From Bacteroidia bacterium (GTDB lineage: Bacteria > Bacteroidota > Bacteroidia > Bacteroidales > Prolixibacteraceae), in assembly GCA_026391655.1 (NCBI GenBank), contig JAPLDR010000063.1:47566-94738 (forward strand): a stretch of DNA of 47,173 nt, given 5' to 3'. Under the pieces are notes generated by a model, which saw only the letters and a list, made by a program, of their open reading frames with translations, was not told where the DNA came from and ran no database searches. Positions 7,856 to 15,143 of the stretch are shown here, one piece after another. Positions within the stretch are counted from its first letter, which is position 1. Each line of letters starts with the position of its first letter. The translations under genes were made by a program, and so were the position numbers.

Positions 7856-8973
7856 ATTTCTTTGATTATGTGGTATGCTTTTGTCTGTTCTTCAGGAGTT
7901 TCGCAATAGGTAACTATAACTATTTTCATTCCTGGTGTCCATAACCGGGAAACCTGTTCTTTAATGGTTTCAAGGTCGCCTACAATGCGGGCATTCAGAA
8001 CAATTCCGGTTTTTGCAAACCGATGATAAGCTTCCAGGTTGTTGGTTGCCCCCGGATCGGTCTGCGGCGAAAAAGCTGCATCAGTCATCTTCAACCCTTT
8101 CATTTTCAGAACAGAATCAATCCAACCTGACCAGTCGCCACACGAATGGAAGGCCGGTCCGCCCAAAGGCATACAAATTTTTTCAACGTAAGGAGCTGCA
8201 AGTTCTGAATATTGTTCCGGCGAAATCATGATCGCGTTATCGTCGCTCATGCCAAGGCCACTCCATTTTGTTGAAGATGCAAACCCATGTCCGGGAGAAG
8301 CCAGTGCGCTGCCAATCAGCTTTATCTGCTCCCGATTGAACCGGTTAGACAAATCAGAAAGTTTATCAAAAAGTTGCTTAACTTTTTCCGGTTCCATCAG
8401 AATATCCATGAAAAACTGATCGAGCAGCAGTAAATGTCCAATCATATTCAAAGGCGATTGCGTATCGGTCAGTGAAACAGGTAAGCAACCTTTTGTCTGA
8501 TCCATGAAATATTCGATCATATTCAGGGTATGCCGGCCAATGTTGGTTGTTGCAATCTCCTGTGGTTCATATATCAGCACTTCATCAAGCGACGAAAAGC
8601 GCGTTTTCAGGGCAGGCGCATTTCCTTCAGGCCAGATATAATCACCGCCAAAAGCGCTCGCCACTGTCCCGATTCCATACCATGGTTCAAGAAAATTAGG
8701 AACATCTGCCTTAAATATCATGCTCTTCTCCAAAGCACCAAGCTGAAGTTCGAGCGAACGTTTCATGTCGCGGCAACCAAATGAAAAACATTCACCCACA
8801 CGCATCCGACGGTAAACAGCCACTCCCGATTTCTGTTCCCGGAAGGATGCACAGGTTTGATTCAATTCAGCAGCATATTCTTCATATTTTTCAAAATCGA
8901 AATTCTCCGGTTTCACAGGTAGAACCTGTGTAGACTGAGCATCTGCCAACTGAGTATCAAATTTTTTTGCCAT
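7846..8973 (-). CDS. URO-D/MtaA-fold protein 2 (HxC + Cys site)
   Basis: A 375-residue cytoplasmic protein of the URO-D superfamily and not HemE (no PVWxMRQAGRY). Presumed zinc ligands of the MtaA type: H276-S-C278 (PAFHSCGDW) and C357 (VTYCETPEE), about 79 residues apart. The spacing matches the H239-x-C241...C319 set I recall for MtaA. The ATG at 8973 has a strong purine-rich upstream sequence (GGGGGAGGTT). The upstream TTG at 8994 is rejected because MEGKGEV would be read from a GC-rich palindrome. It overlaps the MFS gene by 10 bp, suggesting that this protein and the imported compound belong together. No corrinoid-binding protein is visible, so a methyl-transfer role is only a hypothesis. 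Confidence 0.75.
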   Translation of the reverse strand: MAKKFDTQLADAQSTQVLPVKPENFDFEKYEEYAAELNQTCASFREQKSGVAVYRRMRVGECFSFGCRDMKRSLELQLGALEKSMIFKADVPNFLEPWYGIGTVASAFGGDYIWPEGNAPALKTRFSSLDEVLIYEPQEIATTNIGRHTLNMIEYFMDQTKGCLPVSLTDTQSPLNMIGHLLLLDQFFMDILMEPEKVKQLFDKLSDLSNRFNREQIKLIGSALASPGHGFASSTKWSGLGMSDDNAIMISPEQYSELAAPYVEKICMPLGGPAFHSCGDWSGWIDSVLKMKGLKMTDAAFSPQTDPGATNNLEAYHRFAKTGIVLNARIVGDLETIKEQVSRLWTPGMKIVIVTYCETPEEQTKAYHIIKEICQ

Positions 8974-8985
8974 AACCTCCCCCTT

Positions 8986-9002
8986 CCCCTCCAAAGGAGG
9001 GG
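8986..9002. repeat. Palindromic GGAGGGG repeat before URO-D-like gene 2
   Basis: Perfect inverted repeat CCCCTCC-AAA-GGAGGGG located 13 bp upstream of the ATG at 8973. Its continuation, GAAGGGGGAGGTT, provides the purine-rich stretch directly before the start codon. Confidence 0.65.
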
Positions 9003-9078
9003 TGAAATTTGTTTATAAAATTCAATAAGCGCAACATTCTTCTTGTCAATATTTTATCTTCTTCAAATTATACTATTT

Positions 9079-10209
9079 TCACAAAATATTTTGCCAAGGC
9101 CGATTTAATTCCCTTTCCGCCAACTGGCGGAGGTTAGGGGAGGCTTCCCTTCTAAACTCTTCAACCGTTTCAAAAATGGTATCTATCCGATCGTCCGAAA
9201 CCGAATCGTCCATATTGATGCAGCAAACACCTGTCAGACAAGGATTTTCTGAGTCATGAACCAGCCGGATAATTGTTTCGCGGATTTCTTCGTGCGACTG
9301 CCGGGCAATTCCCACCGGACTCAACCGGATATTGAAAAAGGTATCAGGCAGATGCTCACGAAGTATTTTTACATCGCCGCCCCAACCCAGATCGAGGTAA
9401 TCGAGATGCGGAATTTTGGAGAAACTGGCCGCCATCCGGTGCGGATCAGGTCCGCAATAGTGAATGCCGAACGGCCGGTTTTTGCTCCATTCCTGATCAA
9501 ACGGCAACAGAAAATTTTCGTAATCTTCCTCCGAAATCATCGTATGAGAACATTCAGAATGCAGTAATACAGGCTTTTGCAGGTGTCGCACGGCCCGATT
9601 TACAGAAATGGATGTTGTGCCCGTTTCGGCCTGCAAAAATGAGGTGAATTTTTCAATGACTTTGGCAATTCCGGCAAAATAATCTTTCACTTCATCGGGT
9701 GTCATCATCATGTCGAGAAAAATATTTTCGCCGCGTAAATCCATCGCAATATTAAGTATGCCACCCCAGTTAATGTCGCCCGTGAGGTAGCCATATTTTT
9801 TCTTCAGGGAATCAGTCAGATCTTTTACCCGCTTAAATGGTACCGAACTGAATACTTTGTCAATATTAATATTCTGTAATTCCTGATGGGCAGGAAGCAC
9901 TTGCGGCGGATGAGCTTCCGAATAATTCACCTGACAGCCCATCATTTCCGAAAGTAGGAATCCTGCAGCCAGATGCACGGCCCCGATTTCAGGACGCGCT
10001 TCATTTTTGTGCTGTCCCATGCCATTTTTTCCCCAGCGTTCATAGAGAATTTTTTCCATGTGCTGTTCCTCTTCAACCCGTTTCGAAGGATGAAAAAAGA
10101 AATCGCGGTCAAAGGTGATTTTTTCGTTTTTGTTCCACCATTCCGGTGCCAGCACAATATCGACCGGTAAAACCTGATTTCCTAAAAGGGGATTATTATT
10201 GAATGTCAT
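9079..10209 (-). CDS. URO-D/MtaA-fold protein 3 (HxC + Cys site)
   Basis: A 376-residue soluble protein, the most divergent of the four URO-D-like proteins here. The presumed metal site is H250-Y-C252 (GIHYCGPDP) plus C329 or C330 (LTGVCCINMDD), 77-78 residues later, again matching MtaA-type spacing. No HemE signature and no signal peptide. The last ~20 residues (EASPNLRQLAEREL) are encoded by a REP-like element with a CCGCCA-AC-TGGCGG stem, so the natural C-terminus probably ended near EEFRR. It begins 10 bp after the lipoprotein gene and is followed by URO-D-like gene 2 after 105 bp, so the two may form a functional pair such as a two-subunit enzyme or sequential steps. The substrate cannot be read from sequence. 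Confidence 0.7.
   Translation of the reverse strand: MTFNNNPLLGNQVLPVDIVLAPEWWNKNEKITFDRDFFFHPSKRVEEEQHMEKILYERWGKNGMGQHKNEARPEIGAVHLAAGFLLSEMMGCQVNYSEAHPPQVLPAHQELQNINIDKVFSSVPFKRVKDLTDSLKKKYGYLTGDINWGGILNIAMDLRGENIFLDMMMTPDEVKDYFAGIAKVIEKFTSFLQAETGTTSISVNRAVRHLQKPVLLHSECSHTMISEEDYENFLLPFDQEWSKNRPFGIHYCGPDPHRMAASFSKIPHLDYLDLGWGGDVKILREHLPDTFFNIRLSPVGIARQSHEEIRETIIRLVHDSENPCLTGVCCINMDDSVSDDRIDTIFETVEEFRREASPNLRQLAERELNRPWQNIL
9117..9147. repeat. GC-rich palindrome in the C-terminus of URO-D-like gene 3
   Basis: Stem CCGCCA-AC-TGGCGG at 9117-9130, followed by AGGTTAGGGGAGGCTTCCC. Same family as the other GGAGGGG/TTAGGGG elements, and translated in frame. Confidence 0.6.
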
Positions 10210-10219
10210 CTGTTCATTA

Positions 10220-12946
10220 TTAATAGAAAAGCCAGTCGATAGCGGTTAAACCATTTGAACCCATCCCGGCATCGTGGATCAATATTTCCTGATCACCGTC
10301 AATGAAACCTAAAATCATTACGAGTCCCTTGCCTAAGACCAACTCATTTTTTCCTGCCGGATAATTGTATGTGTACACATTCACCGGATAAAGCCCAGGG
10401 ATATGTAACGCATTGGCAATCCGAATATCAGCTTGTCCACGATCGTTGGCCTGCGCATTTGTTTCGAGAGTTGGTGGTGCCAGAATGCTGTAACTGTTCC
10501 CATTGAAATAGCCCGCCAGCACTTTCACCGGCTTTCCATTTTCAAACCGAAGCACTGTTCCCTGATCCTGTTGTTGTTTACTGCTGAACTGAAGTCCGCT
10601 CAGGTTTCTTAGTTCTTTGGCCACCGCTTCAATCTTAAAATCTTTATCGCTGTAAACCAATTGTCCTTTCTGAAGCGGAAATGTTTTTAAACCGGAATTT
10701 AGAATTTTTACTTTTGCCGGAGTAAATGCATCAGCAACTTTAATTACATCGCCCTTCTTCTTCGATTTCAGCATTTCAACATTCCGTTTGAAATTATTCA
10801 GTTCTGCCTGATAAGGAGGCAGCAATTCTTTCCATGTTTTGTTGGTGCCGTTTGCCCCCGTAATCGGGATGCGACGTTGTGAGGTTTGCATGCTGTTGGC
10901 GTACAGGTATGTATTTTCCGTGAGTTTGACCAGTTCCGTATAATATTCCACACTTTTTTCGACCAGCGGAACCGCTTTTTCAAGGTCAGTCAAATCTTTA
11001 GAATACTGATAACGAAGTATTAACATGGCTGCTTTTACCTTTTCGGCAAAACAATTTGCAAATGCACGGTAGCAATACACATCGTTTTTCAGACGTGAAA
11101 ATTCTTCCTGATTGGCATTGACCGATTTCGCCGCTTTGTCGATGGATTCAACAGCAAACTGGCCACGTTTCACCACATCTTCAATTATTTGTGGAGGTGT
11201 TTCGCCACTGTGAGCTTCACCTTTCCATTCCTTTTCGGCATATTGCTGAAGGACTTCCTTCAAAGGACCGCTGGAATTCCAAAAATTGGAATATACATTG
11301 TATTTTTGAGGATTAACCAATTGAGCCATAAACATTCCCAACAGCATCGATTGCCTGTTTCCGTCAGAAATTCCGAAGGTTCGCAGCAATTTGGGTGAAA
11401 TCTCGCCAGTTTGCTCATAGGCTTCCAAAATGTTTTTTCCTTCGTCTCCACAAGCATAAAAATCACCCAGTTTCCGGCCCCAGAATTCAATTTCTGCCTT
11501 CCGGTCACGGTGGTAATTCCAGGCATAACGTCCCCAGGATTGGTACCATATCCAGTCACGATCCATTTCCAATTCGCGTGGTTCTGTTTTGTCGGCGCTA
11601 TAAGGCCAATCCCAGTACGAAGCCTGCGGATAAACGTGTACCCCTTTAGCTCCCTGAATATTGTGCATCGCTTTCACACATTTCTGTATAAAATCGGGCG
11701 ATCCATAGCGGAAAGGTTCCAGGTTGGCCAGAATATGTACATTCGAAATATGCACCGTGCCCAGTTCTGACAGTCCTTTCGGAATGGTTTCCCACGAATC
11801 GTGTGGTTCGTAGGTGGTCAGTGATTCACCATTGTATTTAAACATGGTGTACAGGTTCTTGTAAATGGGCAGTGCCTTTTCCATTACGCGTTTGGCATCG
11901 GTGTCGTGACCACGAAGTACTATAGGCGGTTCGTCGGTGCGCCCCAACGCTTTCAAACCATCTTTCACTCCCGGAAGTATCGTTTTGGTGAACCACTCCA
12001 CGTCATCGTCAATTGTGTTCATGGCTTCACCCAAAGTAATCAGCAAACCTACATTCGGATATTTTTCGATAAAAGCAGCGATCGACTTTTGCGTATAATC
12101 GGCAATAATCGGGATAATCGGACGTTCGCGATCCTGCGTTTTCATGTTGTTGTGTTCGGCAAAAGGCTTCGAAACAATAATATTGTAGAACATCTGGATA
12201 ATAAAAATTCCGCGTTTGTCGGCTTCTTGGGTCAAAAATGCAAACATCTCCTCATTTTTTTTGAAGGTAGCTTCATCCACTTCTACTGCGTAAGGATAAT
12301 CTTTCAGTTTCACAAGTGATGCAAACGGGTGGCCATTCCAGAGATACAATGAATTGTACCGGTTTTCAACCAGCATATCGAGGTATTTGATCCAGAGAGC
12401 TTTGTCGTAAAACCAAGGGAAATTTTCGGGAGTATATGGATATTCATACACTGTACGCCCCAGAAGATAGGTCGTTTTCTGCAAACCAATGCAAGTTCCG
12501 CGCATCAACATTTCCGGATGGTCGGTGATATTAATTTCATTTGGAAGTTTGCCGTCCATTTTTAAACGGTCGGCCAATTCCATGCAGGCGTATAGCATAC
12601 CGCTTTGGTCAGCGCCGGCAGCATAAATAATTTTTTCAGAAGATTGGATTGTAAAACCTTCTTTAGCCAGACTGTCGGGTGACCGATTTTTTTTGGCAAA
12701 TTCAGAAAGTAGTTTTCCTTTCAATGTCCCGACAATAATCTGTCTGTCAAAATTTTCTTTAACCGGTTGGTCAGCAAGCTGAACCTTATATCCCTGGGAA
12801 GTCAATGCATCGACCAGTTTCGCTACTGCAAATTTATCTTTCGGAGAAAGTTGTTCGGCAACAACTGTAACTTTTCCTTTCTGACCACATGCTGTAAAAA
12901 GAAAAAACATCACAATCATTGATAGTTGCCCCACGAATAATTTCAT
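10220..12946 (-). CDS. Lipoprotein with GH67/GH20-like architecture
   Basis: A 908-residue secreted lipoprotein: signal peptide with lipobox LFTAC (Cys20). The first ~140 residues (AKLVDALTSQGYKV...IIVGTL...GMLYACMELADRL) resemble the alpha/beta domain in front of GH20 and GH67/GH115 catalytic barrels. Residues about 145-520 look like a TIM barrel (RGTCIGLQ, NRYNSLYLWNGHPF, ADKRGIFIIQMFYN, GLLITLGEAMN). A helical region follows, then a C-terminal beta-rich part. The best acid candidates are the Glu/Asp in ITLGEAMNTIDDD, but I cannot assign catalytic residues. An alpha-glucuronidase-like activity would fit the ExuT-like transporter downstream; that is inference. It heads the left operon behind a promoter at 13072-13103. 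Confidence 0.7.
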   Translation of the reverse strand: MKLFVGQLSMIVMFFLFTACGQKGKVTVVAEQLSPKDKFAVAKLVDALTSQGYKVQLADQPVKENFDRQIIVGTLKGKLLSEFAKKNRSPDSLAKEGFTIQSSEKIIYAAGADQSGMLYACMELADRLKMDGKLPNEINITDHPEMLMRGTCIGLQKTTYLLGRTVYEYPYTPENFPWFYDKALWIKYLDMLVENRYNSLYLWNGHPFASLVKLKDYPYAVEVDEATFKKNEEMFAFLTQEADKRGIFIIQMFYNIIVSKPFAEHNNMKTQDRERPIIPIIADYTQKSIAAFIEKYPNVGLLITLGEAMNTIDDDVEWFTKTILPGVKDGLKALGRTDEPPIVLRGHDTDAKRVMEKALPIYKNLYTMFKYNGESLTTYEPHDSWETIPKGLSELGTVHISNVHILANLEPFRYGSPDFIQKCVKAMHNIQGAKGVHVYPQASYWDWPYSADKTEPRELEMDRDWIWYQSWGRYAWNYHRDRKAEIEFWGRKLGDFYACGDEGKNILEAYEQTGEISPKLLRTFGISDGNRQSMLLGMFMAQLVNPQKYNVYSNFWNSSGPLKEVLQQYAEKEWKGEAHSGETPPQIIEDVVKRGQFAVESIDKAAKSVNANQEEFSRLKNDVYCYRAFANCFAEKVKAAMLILRYQYSKDLTDLEKAVPLVEKSVEYYTELVKLTENTYLYANSMQTSQRRIPITGANGTNKTWKELLPPYQAELNNFKRNVEMLKSKKKGDVIKVADAFTPAKVKILNSGLKTFPLQKGQLVYSDKDFKIEAVAKELRNLSGLQFSSKQQQDQGTVLRFENGKPVKVLAGYFNGNSYSILAPPTLETNAQANDRGQADIRIANALHIPGLYPVNVYTYNYPAGKNELVLGKGLVMILGFIDGDQEILIHDAGMGSNGLTAIDWLFY

Positions 12947-13257
12947 CGGAATTCAGTTTAAATATTTCGGAAAAAAGCGTAGATAAATGATAACGATTAC
13001 ATTACTTAAATAGCCTGATAGATAGGTTTATTAAAAACAGGCATTTAATTTTTTATGTAAACGTTTAACCACAAAAATATACTTTCTGAAAGTCATCTGC
13101 AAGCGAATAGTCAGGAAAATTCCATGTCCCCGATTTCAGGTCTGTAGTCACTGATTGTAATTAGGTCATTGGTAGTCATTTATTGTTTTTGAGATTCTTA
13201 ATGACGATAAATGACGTGGAACGAATGACTATAAATGACCTTTCTCCTGATTTCTGC
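12947..13257. other. Intergenic control region of the left operon
   Basis: 311 bp without a gene. It holds a promoter and a LacI-like operator (13057-13103) reading into the lipoprotein gene. It also holds an imperfect inverted repeat: GGTCATTGGTAGTCATTTA at 13164-13182 against the complement of 13223-13240, with further ATAAATGAC copies between. No T-run follows that repeat on the minus strand, so it is more likely a repeat element than the terminator of the beta-helix gene. Confidence 0.55.
13057..13103 (-). promoter_or_regulatory. Promoter with LacI-type operator
   Basis: On the minus strand CTTG (13100-13103) is followed after exactly 20 bp by TATTTTTG (13072-13079), a match to the Bacteroidota -33/-7 pattern TTTG...TAnnTTTG. 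Directly downstream lies the palindrome TAAACGTTTA (13058-13067) within GTTAAACGTTTACAT, the shape of a LacI/GalR-family operator, placed where a repressor would block initiation. No LacI gene is in the window. The 5' leader to the ATG at 12946 would be about 120 nt. Confidence 0.45.
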
Positions 13258-15125
13258 TTACTTCTGCTTCAAAATATTCTGAAATTCCTTTTGTATACCT
13301 GCCTGTATTTTGATGCTGTCAGCAACCTGAGGCCCGTTGTTGGTCCATTCGTTTCCGGGTCCGGGTGTGTTCGAGTAGAATTTGTCCACTTCGGTCCAGT
13401 TGTTCACTGCGCGAATGTAGGATGAACCTTCGTCGTAATAAATATACTGGTAGTGTTTTGGGTCGTGTGCATACGGCGCCTTTTCCAGATGGTGGATGCA
13501 GTTTTCGCTGATCTCAGTATTCGGTTGGGCTGAAAGTGTGTAAATGCCGCCTACATCGTACATTTGTTTGGCGAAGTGGTGAATGAGATTCGCATGGATC
13601 AAATTGTTTTTCATGCAGTTGATCGTTTTTGTCCAGCCCCAGCCCACACTGATTCCTGAGTAATTAACATCGCAGATTTCGTTATGTGCAATGGTCACAT
13701 TTCGGGCAAAACCAATACCGATACCCACACAGCCCCAGTCTTCGTTGGTTGCGTTCGAAATTAAGTTATTCACAATGGTTTCATATTGACATACTTCGCG
13801 ATCGTCAGTCGGATTGTATGGCAGATGGGCTTCAAAACCGGCAGTTCCAAAGAAACCGGACTGTATAGCTGTTCCGCCAATGTCGGTAAAACTGCATCCT
13901 TCAACCAAATCATGGCTGGTTCCGATAATCAGATCAAGTCCCGTGGCGGCCATGTGTGTGAAGTTACATCTTTCAAAAACCAGTCCACTGGCATAACTCG
14001 CTTCCACGGCAGCACTCTGACGGCCTATCCATGCCTGGTTTTCAAGTTTCGCTTTGTCAGGAGTTCCCGGAATCTTTAATCCATAGGCATCAAGCAGATA
14101 CATTCCGGCCTGGAGCGGCACATGACCGGCCTTCGACGGACGCAACCAGCTGGTATACTTAAAATTGATTCCGGAGAAATGAATGTTTTTGACAGGAAAA
14201 TCAGCAGAACCATTCAGTTGAACCAACGTTTCCAAATTTGGCGCAATCACCTCTGCCTTTGTCATATCCTGATTTTCAAGCGGCCAATAGTAAATCTTTC
14301 CTGCCTTTAAATCTTCGTACCACTCGCCCGGCTGATTGAGTAACTCAACCGCATTGGCAAACCAGAATGCAGAGTTGCCGTTTTTATCTTTTTTTACATC
14401 AATGTAGGGAGCCGGCCACGGATGTTCAAATTCGATACGACTTTCAGGTTGATGGAAAGTTATCGCAGCCCTTTCTCCTTCAATCCTGATATCTCTCACG
14501 CGTAAATTGGCAATGGCCCACCACTGATGAATCACGAATTCCAACTGTTTGATTTCCTTCACTGAAAAGGCAGGTTTCGGAATCCACATGATTTGGTTCG
14601 ATTGATCAACAGATATAATCCGGGGCAATTTACCATCTGGTAAATTTGATGCCCGTTGTGCTTTGGCTCCATTTACCCAAAGCTGGCGAAATTCAAGATT
14701 TCGTCCACCAACTTCAGGAAGGTCGGTCACCCAGATTTTTCCACTGGCTTCTTTGGGTAATCCAGTCACAGGGCCACTTAATTTCTTCCAGTTTTTCACC
14801 TGAATGCCACCAATGATCACGGGTTCTTCGCCCGGAGCAGCCATAAGAGTGGTAGGCGATGCCGGAATAGTAATGGTTCGTCTAACTGGTAAATTCCGCC
14901 TTTCAGAAAAATCTGAATGCCATCTTTTATGGAAGGATCATTCAGTCGGCGTAGTTCGCGTGCCTGCCTTTGGGCCATTAAAATGCTGGCCAGCGGTTTT
15001 TCTTTTGTACCCGAATTGGCATCGTTGCCTGATGGCGAAACCCATATTTCTTTGGCTGAGACCGGGAAAGTGACCAAAAGTATCAGAGAAAGAACTCCGA
15101 ATTTTTGTTTGATTTTAAGTTTCAT
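13258..15125 (-). pseudogene. GH141-like beta-helix glycosidase, frameshifted
   Basis: Two frames form one secreted right-handed beta-helix protein. The first (15125-14817) has a signal peptide ending VSAKE, the motif EIWVSPSGNDANSGTKEKPL, and reaches GGIYQLDEPLLF before going out of frame. The second (entered at about 14865, first ATG 14844) continues ASPTTLMAAPGEEPVIIGG and runs through many helix turns (NIHFSGINFKY, GLVFERCNFTHMAATGLDL, NVTIAHNEICDVNYSGIS). The span is one base short of a multiple of three; one extra C in TTCCGG near 14862-14867 would restore EPLLFPASPTT and a 622-residue protein. The order of motifs, including RQLWVNGAKAQRAS, resembles GH141 enzymes (alpha-L-fucosidase/xylanase), but pectate-lyase-like proteins share it. 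It sits 18 bp after the GH2 gene. Real decay or a sequencing error is undecided. Confidence 0.7.
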
Positions 15126-15143
15126 AGTCGAGTCTATTTAGTT

